Shown here: positions 19,087 to 28,956 of the stretch, one piece after another
How positions within the stretch are numbered: the stretch's first letter is position 1
How the letters are laid out: each line of letters begins with the position of its first letter
NCBI RefSeq assembly: GCF_001509585.1
Contig: NZ_LNCI01000005.1
Span: 310,001-374,000, forward strand
DNA length: 64,000 nt
DNA from: Tropicimonas marinistellae
Lineage (GTDB): Bacteria; Pseudomonadota; Alphaproteobacteria; Rhodobacterales; Rhodobacteraceae
Direction: 5' to 3'
Made by a program: the position numbers and the translations under genes
The notes under the pieces: model-generated
What the model was told of the DNA's origin: nothing
The model's database searches: none
What the model saw: only the letters and a program-made list of their open reading frames with translations

Positions 19087-19674
19087 TACCCGAAGTTCCT
19101 AACAAATAACTCATAACGACACGGTTGGACCTTAGCGGCAAAATTTTTGAGATCAAAGTCCTAGATCACACCTAATTGGCGCCGGTGTCGGAATTATTGG
19201 GGCGCGCAGACTCGCGCGCCCGCGAATATGTAGGAAACCGGGCTTTCACGAAATAATATGCCGAGGTTCTACGCAACGCCTCACGTTATGTATTTCGTTT
19301 AATTACAGTTACTTATCACAAAATCCGCATTCCGGACTAATATTCGGATACGTAGTGCCTACCGGGCAGCGGAGAATCAGAGCCCCCCACCAAAACCCGT
19401 TTCTAATTCACGAACAATTCGTTTCCGAATTCGCAAACGTTGCGGTTTTGCCTAAAAATTGTCTTCATGATACGTACACTCACTCTGAATACGAGTTTTG
19501 AACGTTCTGGTTATTGCTATTCTCATGTGTCCCCATGCCTGACAGAGTGGCCTGCCCTCTCCGTTCCTGTGCGACGCGGCATCTTGCACCCGGCTGTGCT
19601 CCGGAGAGATGTCGTGTGTCATCGGGCCTGCCCCACGATGCGACCATGGCGGACGCATTGGGAGAATATCCATC
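19087..19674. other. Intergenic region between divergent exopolysaccharide transcription units
   Basis: 588 bp, AT-richer than the coding DNA around it, with no convincing gene. It should carry promoters for the minus-strand flippase operon and the plus-strand polymerase-export operon. It holds the second copy of the AT-rich 18-mer (19298-19315). I could not identify -35/-10 pairs with confidence and saw no sigma-54 element. Confidence 0.6.
19298..19315. repeat. AT-rich 18-mer, copy 2 (upstream of exopolysaccharide operon)
   Basis: TTTAATTACAGTTACTTA differs at one base from the 18-mer at 2033-2050 upstream of nifB. It lies about 380 bp upstream of the Wzy-like start and 210 bp upstream of the flippase start. 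It may be a shared regulator or nucleoid-protein site. Two copies are too few to define a motif. Confidence 0.5.
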
Positions 19675-20958
19675 ATGACATACGCTCAGTCAGACGGGCT
19701 GGACACAGGGATGGACCGGCAACGTCAGTTCCTGCTCAACAAGGCTCTTGCGGTCACTCTTTTTGTGGGCTTTTGCAGTCTTTTTGCCGGTTTCGAACTG
19801 GACGTGGGACCGATTGCAATCAAGCCCTTCGACCTGATTACCCTTGCCGTCGGTTCCCTGCTCATGACCCCCGTCATTCTGAGAGGGCGGCTACCGGCCT
19901 CTCCGGGCCTCGCGCTGTTCGCTATCTACATGGCGATCCACGTGAGTATGGCGTTCGTGACCTCGGCCACTGACGGTGCCAAGGAACTCTTGCAAGCGAT
20001 CGAACTTCTGCTTTTCGCGGCGGTCCTTACGTATCTGCGTGGCTCGCTCAACTGGCAGAAACTCGGGCATTGGTTCATTGTCGCGGCCATCGTACTGACG
20101 ATCTACAACATCGCCTGGCATGTCTCGCATGGCTATCTCGTCGGCTGGAAGCGGCTGGACGAGCCGAAACTGCTGATGACCTACGGTACGGTGGTTATCC
20201 TGGCCGTGATGACTCTCAGCCGTCCGCGCGCGACCTTTCAGGACTATGTCATCCTTGCACTGCTCGCGGCTGTTCTGATCCTCAGCGGCGAGCGCAAGGC
20301 ACAGCTCGCCTTCGGTTTCCATGTGGTCATTCTGATTTTTGCCGGCTACATCCGGCCGCTCTACGTCGCAATCGCAGCTGCGGTGACGGCGCCCATCCTC
20401 GCAGTCCTCATCCAGTCGGACCCCTATCTTGCCCGTCAGCTGGAATCCGTCGTTGCGCTCACCGCCTCCGAAAAGCCCAGCCTGAACGCGTTGATCTCGG
20501 GCGAGTCCGGGCTTTCCCCCAGCAATGCGCAGCGCCGTTTCGCTTGGCTCCTGAGTGTCGACCTCTTCCGCGCAAATCCGTTGATCGGTATCGGAACGAA
20601 TGGCTACGAGCCTTACGTCCAATCGGCGTACCATTGGCTGCCCGGTCAGATGCTGCTGGCGATCCACAACGAGTTCCAACGGGTCATGGTGGAAAACGGC
20701 CTTCTGGGGCTTCTGGCCTATGCCGCGCCCTGGGTACGCGCCGTTGCTTTCCTGCCGGATATCGTTCGGCGCCACGGTCGCCGAAGCGCGGCGGCCTATG
20801 CCATGTTCCTCGTTGCATTCTTCGTGCAATGCCTATTCGAAAGCGCCGGGATCGAAGCGTTTCTGGCATTCCTTTTCGTTTGCCTTCTGCCGGAACTTTT
20901 CACAGCCGCGAATGCGAGAAAAATTTCGTTCAAACAACACCCTGATGCAGCCAGCTAA
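19675..20958 (+). CDS. Wzy/WaaL-like O-antigen polymerase or ligase family membrane protein
   Basis: A polytopic protein of about 427 residues with some ten hydrophobic segments and a large periplasmic loop in its C-terminal half (around NAQRRFAWLLSVDLFRANPLIGIGTNGYE), the hallmark of the Wzy_C/O-antigen ligase family. It should polymerise repeat units on the periplasmic face. I chose the ATG at 19675 because GGGAGA lies about 11 bp upstream and the next residues lead directly into the first hydrophobic stretch. An ATG at 19609 with GGAGAG nearby would add 22 residues. Its 3' end overlaps the next gene by 14 bp. Confidence 0.82.
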   Translation: MTYAQSDGLDTGMDRQRQFLLNKALAVTLFVGFCSLFAGFELDVGPIAIKPFDLITLAVGSLLMTPVILRGRLPASPGLALFAIYMAIHVSMAFVTSATDGAKELLQAIELLLFAAVLTYLRGSLNWQKLGHWFIVAAIVLTIYNIAWHVSHGYLVGWKRLDEPKLLMTYGTVVILAVMTLSRPRATFQDYVILALLAAVLILSGERKAQLAFGFHVVILIFAGYIRPLYVAIAAAVTAPILAVLIQSDPYLARQLESVVALTASEKPSLNALISGESGLSPSNAQRRFAWLLSVDLFRANPLIGIGTNGYEPYVQSAYHWLPGQMLLAIHNEFQRVMVENGLLGLLAYAAPWVRAVAFLPDIVRRHGRRSAAAYAMFLVAFFVQCLFESAGIEAFLAFLFVCLLPELFTAANARKISFKQHPDAAS

Positions 20959-23053
20959 CGTGTTACGTCAAAGAAAATCTATCGTCGTTCGTCGGACGCT
21001 CCTCGCGGTTCTCCTCGCGGTTTTCGCCACGCCTTCCCTTGCCGCTGAGGCCTGGGACCTGTTCGATTTCCCCGAGCTTCTCATCAATAGCTACGACGTG
21101 CGGGACTTGCCTGACGGACCGGTTGCGCGCCACACGGCCGGCGGCATTGATCCGAAAGACGCGGTACAGCCCGACAGTTCTTTCCGGCCCGTGAAACTCT
21201 CCGATGGCGATGGTGTTCGTTTTGCGCCCGGCTCCGGCGCGCATCTCGACTTCGCGGACATTCGCGACGCACTCGGCAGCTACCGTTGGTCTCTCGTCAC
21301 CTTCCGGATTTCCGCCAATACAGACGACGCCGAAACGGCGCTGATTACCGTCAATCTACCGGCGGAGGTTGGGAACGTCGCGGGCACTCAAACGCCCGCC
21401 CTCATCTTCAGGCCGGTGGACGGAACACTCATAGCCCGCTGGCGCGGGTTGACGGATGCCGGATCCACCGATTTTGACGTGATCAGCGCTGCCGTGGTCG
21501 CCGATGGCGAAACCTGGAATGTCGCGCTTGCCTACCGCAGGCACGGGCGGATTTTTCTGAACGTGAATGGCTATGAAGGGCGTCCATCCGGGCCGGAGAC
21601 CTTCACCTTCTCCAATGTACGTTCCATCTCGTCACGCCTGTCCCGGATTGGATCCGCCGAGCCATCCGGCATCGACTGGAGCTACCAAACGATCGCTTTC
21701 GGGCAATCCGACCTCAGCGAAGCTCTGGTGGACAAGATCGTCGCTTGGGCCATGTGGCGTGTCGGACGCGGGCCGCAATTGCCACCCGACAGCCGCTATT
21801 CTATGGCGCCGCCGCTGGTCGACACGGCGGACCGGCCGAAACGCTATGTCTTCGATGCCGAAAGCTGGAAGAAAACATGGGCCAAAACATCCAAGAGATC
21901 GCGGCAACGCAAGAAGGGTGATCCCCTGCCGCAGGCGTCAGCCTATGTGCCTGTGTTTCTCGACGACTTTCGGAGGAACTCCGTCGGCCTGAGCTACGCT
22001 AGTGCAGGCGGAGAGCGGCATATCTGGTACGGACCGGGTTGGAACGAAAGCGTCGGAAAACTCGCACGGATGCAGCCGCCCGGCGCGACCCCGGACCTTT
22101 ATCGTCACGACCCGGAGGCGCAGCACCTCACGCTGTCACTTGCCTACGATGACGGCTGGCGTGCCCCGGCGCTCTACTCGGTCAACGACGCCGGTGTGGG
22201 TCGGTCCTGGGCCGGCGGCGGGATCTTTCGTGCGCGCGTGAAGTTCCCGGCCATCGAGGGCAACCCAAAGGTCGGCTACTTTCCCGCAATTCCATGGTTC
22301 TACAACGTGGAACACCTGATCTGGCGCAGCGGGGAGCGGATCGAGTTCGACGGGTTCGAGTTCGAAGGGATTGACCCGCGCTGGATCAACGGCGGTTCCT
22401 CGCACGTTCACAAGGGCTACTATCCCGGCCACTTCGGCCGCCTTTCGGAGGACGCGCCGAACCACAAGATTTTCGGAAAGCGCGCCTGGGTCGACGTCTG
22501 GGACGGTGAGTTTCATCTCTGGGAGGTCAGAATCGAGCCGGAGGAGACGTCACTGGCCGTGGACGGCAAGATCCTCGCCACCGCGCCGACCCCGCGGGAG
22601 TACCTCGAACGCCTCTACATGGTGATCGACTATGCGTTGAAACCGGATCAGGGTGAACCGGACCGGACCACTTCCCATGACATGGTGATCGACTATGTGG
22701 AAGTGCTCCAACGCCGCGAAATCGTTGACGCGGTTCCGGCGTTGTTCCTCCGGCGCCCCGAGATCTCCGGTTCCGCTCGCGTTGGGGCGGCGCTAACCTG
22801 CCATGCGCATCTTCCGGATGCGGTGCGGGACATCCGATTCCACTGGATTGGCGCTGACGGCTATCCAAAGGCCGTTTCCACTGCCCCGGAGTACGTCGTT
22901 TCAGAGGCAGATCTTGGCGACAAGCTCCGCTGCCGCGTTCGAGCGGTCGGCGCAACGGACATGCCCGAAGCCTATTCTGCCGAAACGGACCAGATTGTTT
23001 CCGGGAAACGCGCGAAAATGGACACATACTCGGACAAATCCGCAGCAAGATAG
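20945..23053 (+). CDS. Secreted GH16-like glycoside hydrolase of the exopolysaccharide locus
   Basis: A 702-residue exported protein. The N-terminal signal peptide has basic residues followed by a leucine-rich core ending near PSLAAEA. Residues about 60-250 look like a beta-sandwich (laminin-G-like). Residues about 335-600 resemble a GH16 beta-jelly roll, with the catalytic pattern E-x-D-x-x-E at E467, D469 and E472 (EFDGFE). The last 100 residues form an Ig-like tail. GH16 enzymes such as ExoK trim bacterial exopolysaccharide, which suits this operon position. It overlaps the Wzy-like gene by 14 bp. The GH16 call rests on the short active-site motif and context, so a lectin-like or lyase function remains possible. 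Confidence 0.72.
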   Translation: MQPANVLRQRKSIVVRRTLLAVLLAVFATPSLAAEAWDLFDFPELLINSYDVRDLPDGPVARHTAGGIDPKDAVQPDSSFRPVKLSDGDGVRFAPGSGAHLDFADIRDALGSYRWSLVTFRISANTDDAETALITVNLPAEVGNVAGTQTPALIFRPVDGTLIARWRGLTDAGSTDFDVISAAVVADGETWNVALAYRRHGRIFLNVNGYEGRPSGPETFTFSNVRSISSRLSRIGSAEPSGIDWSYQTIAFGQSDLSEALVDKIVAWAMWRVGRGPQLPPDSRYSMAPPLVDTADRPKRYVFDAESWKKTWAKTSKRSRQRKKGDPLPQASAYVPVFLDDFRRNSVGLSYASAGGERHIWYGPGWNESVGKLARMQPPGATPDLYRHDPEAQHLTLSLAYDDGWRAPALYSVNDAGVGRSWAGGGIFRARVKFPAIEGNPKVGYFPAIPWFYNVEHLIWRSGERIEFDGFEFEGIDPRWINGGSSHVHKGYYPGHFGRLSEDAPNHKIFGKRAWVDVWDGEFHLWEVRIEPEETSLAVDGKILATAPTPREYLERLYMVIDYALKPDQGEPDRTTSHDMVIDYVEVLQRREIVDAVPALFLRRPEISGSARVGAALTCHAHLPDAVRDIRFHWIGADGYPKAVSTAPEYVVSEADLGDKLRCRVRAVGATDMPEAYSAETDQIVSGKRAKMDTYSDKSAAR

Positions 23054-23150
23054 ACGACTTGAAATCGGCGAGATAAGATTGCACGCGTGTTTCTTGTTTG
23101 GCGGCGGCTGTTCGTCGGTAACGATCGCTCGGTATTGCGGGTAGTGGGTA

Positions 23151-25172
23151 ATGATTAAGAACGATGCTGCGACGAGCCAACAGATACAGCTTGTCGATCT
23201 CCATTCTCTTTGGCGCACCGTATGGAGCGGGCGGCGGCTGATCTTCCTCGCCATCGCAGGCGCTCTGCTTCTGGCGATTGTCTATCTGCGGCTCACGCCA
23301 CCGGTATACACGGCCGAAACCATGCTGGTCGTCGACCCGTCCCGGCTCGGCCATGCGGACCTGCGCGGCGCACTGACGGCCGGCGACCAGTCCGGTGATC
23401 GTCCGCGCATGGACGAATCTCTGAATGACGAGCTTCAGATCGCAATGTCGCGACGTGTTCTGGAGATGACCGCGGAGGCGCTGGCACTCGACGAGAACCC
23501 TCTGTTCAACCCAGCGTCAGCGGGAGAGACAGCGAAGAGCACGGGAGACTTCGGCGCCGTGATCGCCCGCCTGACCGGGGGCCGGACCGAGACGATGACG
23601 GACCCGCAGCAGATCGAGGATGCCACCCGACGGGCCGTTGTGGAAGCGCTGCGCAGCACCCTTGACGCACGCCAGGAGGCGAGTTCGCGGGTCGTGCGCT
23701 TGTCTGCCACGCTGCCCGACCCGTTGCTGGCCGCGGACATCGCCAACACCATCGCACGATCCTACATCAGCCTCGATCAGCAGGACAACATCGAGGCAAC
23801 GCGCGGCGCGGAGGAATGGCTGCGCAGCCGGATCAGCGATTTGGAAATGCAAGTCCAGAGATCGGAAGAGGCGTTGAATGCCTATCGCGTGCAGGCAGGA
23901 TTGATCGACGAGGCGGCGATCCAGTCGCTCACCGAACAACTTGACCGCTTGCGGCGGACCGCGCTGGACGCGCGCGCCGCACGGATTCAGCTCGAAGCGG
24001 CTGTGGCAAGCGGCAACGTAACCGGAGCCGCAGAGCAACTGGACATCGCACGGGAGCGTGAGGAGGTTCTGGCGGCTAGCATCGAGGATTCCGGTGCGCG
24101 GCTGTCTGCCCTTACCGAGGCCCAGAGCCGCGTTGTGGAGTTGGAGCGGCAGGCCGAAACCGACCGAATAATCTACGAACGGTTTCTGGAGCAGATGAAG
24201 CAGATGAACGCGCTGGCGACATTTACGACGCCGCGGGCGCAGATAATCGACGCGGCGGAGCCGCCGATGGAATCCTCTGGCCCCAGCAAGCTCATGACAC
24301 TGGTGGCCGCAGTCATTGCGGGCGCCATCATCGGCGTTCTTGCCGTTCTCTTTCGCGACAGCCGCCGCGACGTCTTCGTGTCGCGTGACGAGTTGGAGCG
24401 GGAAACCGGCGTGCCCGTCCTCGCAAATCTTCCCGAGGTATCCGACCTCCGGGATCCATTGGAATTGACGGCGCATTTGCGCACAGCTCCCGATTCCGAG
24501 TTTTCCGAAGCAGTGCGAGGTCTGCGGGCAACCGTCTTCCTTGATCGTCCAGACGGAGGGGCGAAGGTCATCGCGCTGACATCCTCGCAACCCAACGAGG
24601 GCAAATCCACGATCGCGATGGCGCTCGCCTATGCCGGGACCGCCGCAGGGTATCGAACGCTTCTGGTCGACGCGGACCTGCGCAAGGCCCAGTTGACCAA
24701 GTACCTCGGAATCAAGGGCGAGACCGATATCGAAGGCGTGCTCATGGAGGGTGGCGAAATCCGCGAGGCGATCCAGAAGGACCCCTCCTTCGACCTGGAG
24801 ATCATTCCGTCGCAGCTCACCGGTAAATGCGATCCGAACACGGTAAACGATCAGGATGTCCGCTGGCTCATTTCCGAGTTACGGGACCGCTACGACCTGA
24901 TCATTTTCGATACGCCGCCGATTACGCCGGTCTTCGATGCTGGCGTGATTTCAAAGCATTGCGACATGACGCTCATGTTGGTGAAATACGGAGCCACCCG
25001 GCGCGCCGCATTGGCGGAATCGCTGCGTCGGCTGCAAGGCCTCAACGTCGACGTGTCCGGTTTCATTTTCAATCAGGTCGACTTCCGGAAGGAAGCGAGT
25101 TTTCGGGGAATCGCCTATGAGGAATATGCCGAGTACTGGAGCAACACCCCAGGTCCTCATGCGGCAAGCTAG
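23151..25172 (+). CDS. Wzc-type polysaccharide co-polymerase / BY-kinase
   Basis: A 673-residue fusion of an inner-membrane Wzz domain and a cytoplasmic bacterial tyrosine kinase. One transmembrane helix follows residue 25 and a second lies near 385 (LMTLVAAVIAGAIIGVLAVLF), with a long periplasmic coiled-coil region between them. The kinase carries Walker A SQPNEGKST near residue 484, Walker A' LLVDADLRK and Walker B LIIFDTPP. The C-terminus has a small tyrosine cluster (YEEYAEY) for autophosphorylation. It should set chain length and gate export with the outer-membrane protein encoded next. Its 3' end overlaps that gene by 14 bp. Confidence 0.93.
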   Translation: MIKNDAATSQQIQLVDLHSLWRTVWSGRRLIFLAIAGALLLAIVYLRLTPPVYTAETMLVVDPSRLGHADLRGALTAGDQSGDRPRMDESLNDELQIAMSRRVLEMTAEALALDENPLFNPASAGETAKSTGDFGAVIARLTGGRTETMTDPQQIEDATRRAVVEALRSTLDARQEASSRVVRLSATLPDPLLAADIANTIARSYISLDQQDNIEATRGAEEWLRSRISDLEMQVQRSEEALNAYRVQAGLIDEAAIQSLTEQLDRLRRTALDARAARIQLEAAVASGNVTGAAEQLDIAREREEVLAASIEDSGARLSALTEAQSRVVELERQAETDRIIYERFLEQMKQMNALATFTTPRAQIIDAAEPPMESSGPSKLMTLVAAVIAGAIIGVLAVLFRDSRRDVFVSRDELERETGVPVLANLPEVSDLRDPLELTAHLRTAPDSEFSEAVRGLRATVFLDRPDGGAKVIALTSSQPNEGKSTIAMALAYAGTAAGYRTLLVDADLRKAQLTKYLGIKGETDIEGVLMEGGEIREAIQKDPSFDLEIIPSQLTGKCDPNTVNDQDVRWLISELRDRYDLIIFDTPPITPVFDAGVISKHCDMTLMLVKYGATRRAALAESLRRLQGLNVDVSGFIFNQVDFRKEASFRGIAYEEYAEYWSNTPGPHAAS

Positions 25173-26424
25173 AGGTCTGATGGCGGCTCTCCTCGCCTGT
25201 TGGCTGACCACCGCGGCCGCAGCACAAGGCGAACAATACCTGTTGCACCCCGGCGACCGGTTGGCGATTTCGATTGCCGGGATGCCGGAAAGCACGCTTG
25301 CGGCGACCATCGGCCTTGACGGAACGGTTACCCTGCCCCAGTTCGGCACATTCGCGGCTGCCGGGAAATCGCTGGCGCATCTTCAGCAGAGTATCAGCCT
25401 TGCCAGTGTCGGGCGCCCGTTTTCCTTCTACTCACCGGCCGGCGAGCGCGTGGAGATCACCTTAACGGGACCTGACATCTACCTGAAGGTCGACCAGTTT
25501 CGCCCGGTCTACATGAGCGGCGCCGTGGTCCGCCGCGGACCCATCGACTTCTTTCCCGGCATGAGCCTGCGCATGGCGCTGGCAACGGCGGGCGGCCCCT
25601 CGGTCGAACAAACGGCCGATTGGGCAAGCGCCCGGCAATCCATCGACATTGCAGAGCGGTTTCAGACACTTGCAATCGATCACGCGAGCGCGGTCGCCGC
25701 GCTTTGGGCGGCAGATGCCACGCTTGCACGCGATTCCGACCTCGCTGCGCCCGTGACACCGGCCATTTTCGTGCCGCGGGCAGAAATGGATCAGCTCCTC
25801 GAGGTCGCCCGCGAAGGCGTGCGTCGGCAATTGGAGGAACACAACCGCCAGAAAGCCAATCTCGACGAGCGCTACGATGTGCTCGAGCGGCGCATCGCCC
25901 TGCTCAATGACGGGCTCGACAACCAGGAAGGTGCGCTTGCGACGGAACGCGCGGAGTTGGAGCGGATGATCGGGCTCGACAACCGCGGGTTGACGGTCAA
26001 ATCAGGTGTCGTCGATGCGCGCCGCACGGTCTTCGATTCCGCTGGCCGGGTGCTGGATGTTCGTAGCCGGCTGGCTGAACTCGATCTGCTGCGAAGCGAA
26101 ATCCAGGCGCAGATTGCCACGTTCGAGCTTACCTTCGATCGTCAGCAGATGGCGCGGCGCTCCGAGTTGATCCCGCGCATCTGGTCACTTGGCTCGCGGA
26201 TCAACGCGAGTCGCGGCATCGCGGAGATTTACGGCTATGAAACGCTGATGAACCCGCTCGGCTCCGCGCCCGAGCTTGACTTCACCCTGACACGCCAGAT
26301 GGCAGACGGGTCCGAAACGATCCGGCCCGACCTCGATACGCTCCTGATGCCGGGCGATGTGGTGGACCTCGAGATCCGGTTTACCTACGCCAACGGCGCG
26401 AACCTGACAGCTCCGACGCAGTAG
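25159..26424 (+). CDS. Wza/ExoF-like polysaccharide export outer-membrane protein
   Basis: A protein of about 421 residues with a signal peptide (MRQARGLMAALLACWLTTAAAAQG). The poly-export domain starts at LHPGDRLAISIAGMPE and is followed by a SLBB-like repeat. A long helical, probably coiled-coil section spans about residues 210-330, as in ExoF-type proteins. No lipobox cysteine is at the cleavage site, which differs from canonical Wza. I chose the ATG at 25159, inside the end of the Wzc gene, because it leads directly into the signal peptide. It should form the periplasmic or outer-membrane conduit for the polymer. Confidence 0.87.
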   Translation: MRQARGLMAALLACWLTTAAAAQGEQYLLHPGDRLAISIAGMPESTLAATIGLDGTVTLPQFGTFAAAGKSLAHLQQSISLASVGRPFSFYSPAGERVEITLTGPDIYLKVDQFRPVYMSGAVVRRGPIDFFPGMSLRMALATAGGPSVEQTADWASARQSIDIAERFQTLAIDHASAVAALWAADATLARDSDLAAPVTPAIFVPRAEMDQLLEVAREGVRRQLEEHNRQKANLDERYDVLERRIALLNDGLDNQEGALATERAELERMIGLDNRGLTVKSGVVDARRTVFDSAGRVLDVRSRLAELDLLRSEIQAQIATFELTFDRQQMARRSELIPRIWSLGSRINASRGIAEIYGYETLMNPLGSAPELDFTLTRQMADGSETIRPDLDTLLMPGDVVDLEIRFTYANGANLTAPTQ

Positions 26425-26524
26425 CGATGTCAGGATGGCTTTTCACGCCGGCAGACATGTACCGGCAACAACTGATTTCAGCCGTGATGCCACGGCTTTC
26501 CTATTGCGAAAGGAGACGCGGGCA

Positions 26525-27370
26525 ATGCAAAAAGCTCAGCGGATGAAGGAAGATCTCAAGCTTCTGGCGCTCAGAGCGGGCGAGATCGTGGCGCCACGCA
26601 AGATTCATCGCGTTCTTTCAGGACATTACAATGGGTTTCTCGGCCGCGCACTGGTCAGCGGTGCGCGTGTCAGGGCACGCCAGCGCGAGGATATGACGGC
26701 ACTGGAACAGGGACATGTCGCGTTCTGGAGCGGCTGGGCGGGCGATACGTTTCATCGCGAATCCATCGATCTTCGCGAGCAATTGTTCCGGGAGCATCAC
26801 GCCAACTTCGTGGACAGCTTCGCGGAATTCGTCAATGCCCGCCCCGCGCATTCCCGGCTGGTCGAGGTTGGCTGCGGCAATGGCACGGTCTTGCGGTATT
26901 GTTCCGAGAAGATGCCCGCACTCGGATCCATCATCGGGCTCGACCTCAACGCAACCGCGGTCGAACGCGCCGCACAGGCGCCAACGCTCGATCCCCGCAC
27001 AGCCCTCCACGTGGCCGAAGCGGTGGAGTGGCTCACCGAGCACCCTGCGAAGGGAACAGCACTTCTGACCTACGGCGGCGTGTTCGAGTACTTCTTGCCA
27101 GAGAAACTTCAGGCGCTCTTTTCGACGCTCGCCGCCAATGGACCAGCGACCGTCGCACTCGTGGAGCCGGTGGCCACGGACGTGCCGTTTCGGGACGTGC
27201 CGGGATCGCGGGTCTTCGGAAAGGAAGATTCCTTTTCCCACAACTATCCCCAGTACCTGGAAGCGGCCGGTTTCGAGGTGATCTCCTGCGAGGAAATCTA
27301 TCACGAAGACATCGATGCGCTGCTTGTCCTCGTTCTGGCGCATTGCCCCGCCCCGCGGAACGCCGTCTAG
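26525..27370 (+). CDS. SAM-dependent methyltransferase, class I
   Basis: A 281-residue soluble protein with the class I motif LVEVGCGNGTVL and a following acidic LDLNA segment that should bind SAM. An AAGGAG ribosome-binding site precedes the ATG at 26525 with 9-bp spacing, which decides the start over one further upstream. It follows the export gene by 100 bp and ends 17 bp from the convergent GT4 gene. It may methylate a sugar of the exopolysaccharide or cap chain ends. The substrate is unknown. Confidence 0.8.
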   Translation: MQKAQRMKEDLKLLALRAGEIVAPRKIHRVLSGHYNGFLGRALVSGARVRARQREDMTALEQGHVAFWSGWAGDTFHRESIDLREQLFREHHANFVDSFAEFVNARPAHSRLVEVGCGNGTVLRYCSEKMPALGSIIGLDLNATAVERAAQAPTLDPRTALHVAEAVEWLTEHPAKGTALLTYGGVFEYFLPEKLQALFSTLAANGPATVALVEPVATDVPFRDVPGSRVFGKEDSFSHNYPQYLEAAGFEVISCEEIYHEDIDALLVLVLAHCPAPRNAV

Positions 27371-27387
27371 GTCGCGCGTGGGAGCCG

Positions 27388-28578
27388 TCAGGAAAGAGGA
27401 AGCTCTGGGTAGGTTTCCTTCGCACAGGATAGCCAGGTGAAGGTCTCCGCGTGCCGCCGGGCTTCCTCTGCGGCGCGTGCACGCATCGTTGCATCCCGCG
27501 CATAGGCCGCCGCCGCGACCGCACCGGCCTCGATATCACCCGGAGCGACAACTACGCCACTATTGCCAAGGGCCTCGGGAATACCTCCTGTTGCGGTCGA
27601 GATCGATGGGCAACCGCCCGCAGCGGCCTCAATCAAGACCAGCCCGAACCCCTCGCGCCGACCGGGTTGGTCGGATGCCATGAGAAGGTGACAGACGCTG
27701 CGGCGGTAGAGACGCTTCACGTCATCGCTTCCGAGCCGGCCTGTCATGACAAGGCGAATGCCGAACTCGGCCGCCGTTCGGCGGACATCGTCAGCGTATG
27801 ATGGCACCTCCAGGTGCCCTGCAACGACGAACACAGGATCGACGAGACCATGCCCTTCGCGCGCGCGCGCCAGCATGCGCACGGCGTCCACCTGCCCCTT
27901 CCGCGGCTCCACCCGTCCGACGGCGCAGAACACCGGCGCATCCCCCAGCGACGCAAGCTCCGCGTGCTCGAACGCCCCCGCCGGATCGACAAACCATTGG
28001 GAGTCAACGCCCAGATACCCGACGGACGTCCGGCCGGTGTAGGCGGTGGCATCCGTGAAGGTATCCAGCGTCGATTGAGAGTTTGCGACAATCATTTCCG
28101 CACCCGCATAGGCGCGTTTTGCCAGTGACAGCGCGGGAGACTTGCCCGTCAGCTTGCTGACTTCGCTGCCATGTATCCCGATCCGATAAGGGCGCCGATG
28201 CATGGGTGACAGCGAATAGACCAGCAGCGCACTTCGAATATCCGCACAATGAACGATCGTGTTGGGGGGCGCCGACCGGAGCAAGGACGTAATTCGCGGG
28301 ATGTGGCGTGGCAAGATCCGATGATGACCGAACAACCGATGGGTATCCGGGTCATCCTTGCGCGCGACGGGAATGTCGTAGGCAGGGGCGATGACGATTG
28401 TTCGGAGACCGCTGTTCCGCACAACATCCGCGAGTTCACTGGAATAGGTGGCAATCCCACCAGGAAATGGCGCGTACTCACAAGAAAGGAGCAGCACACC
28501 AGGACAATCGCTAACCACTGAAACAACCTCGTACGAATCCTGCCCGCGTAGCATATCGCTGTGAACATCGTTTTGCAC
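27388..28578 (-). CDS. Glycosyltransferase family 4 (GT-B)
   Basis: A 396-residue GT-B enzyme. The N-terminal half begins with the acceptor-side motif CEYAPFPGGIATYSSEL, which is typical of GT4 mannosyl- or glucosyltransferases. The C-terminal donor half contains GRVEPRKGQ and SDQPGRREGFGLVLIEAAAGG, including the conserved E-x7-E. There is no membrane segment. It lies alone on the minus strand among exopolysaccharide genes, so it probably builds the same repeat unit. Donor sugar is unknown. Confidence 0.88.
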   Translation of the reverse strand: MQNDVHSDMLRGQDSYEVVSVVSDCPGVLLLSCEYAPFPGGIATYSSELADVVRNSGLRTIVIAPAYDIPVARKDDPDTHRLFGHHRILPRHIPRITSLLRSAPPNTIVHCADIRSALLVYSLSPMHRRPYRIGIHGSEVSKLTGKSPALSLAKRAYAGAEMIVANSQSTLDTFTDATAYTGRTSVGYLGVDSQWFVDPAGAFEHAELASLGDAPVFCAVGRVEPRKGQVDAVRMLARAREGHGLVDPVFVVAGHLEVPSYADDVRRTAAEFGIRLVMTGRLGSDDVKRLYRRSVCHLLMASDQPGRREGFGLVLIEAAAGGCPSISTATGGIPEALGNSGVVVAPGDIEAGAVAAAAYARDATMRARAAEEARRHAETFTWLSCAKETYPELPLS

Positions 28579-28956
28579 GCGGTAGCTTCTATCCGGTTTG
28601 CAACTGCGTTCGGATATATCTGAACCGCCACAGGAAACCGGCAGTTTCGAGGTTATTGACGCGATTAACCCCTCGGCATGTTGGAGATGGACAAAACAAG
28701 GTTGCTACGAAATTCCACGCTTTGTGGACAATGGCGGAAATGGATTGAATTTGGACTCCAGACGTTGACATTGAATTGGATTGCCACGGCAAAGCGCGCA
28801 AAAACCTCTCCCATGGCAAAACGTTCGACGCTATAGTAAGCCGTGTCGTGAATTGCACCGGTTGGGCACCCGAGGCGGGACGCGCGTAGGTAATTGTTCG
28901 TGAGTTGCGACCTCCCAGAGGTTGATCGTGTAAAGGTACAGGAGAGAAATCGCGCC
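28579..28956. other. Intergenic region between divergent glycosyltransferase genes
   Basis: 378 bp with no credible gene. It should contain two divergent promoters. A TATAGT hexamer near 28830 could be a -10 for the plus-strand GT2 gene, but no good -35 accompanies it. No hairpin or sigma-54 element was seen. Confidence 0.5.
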
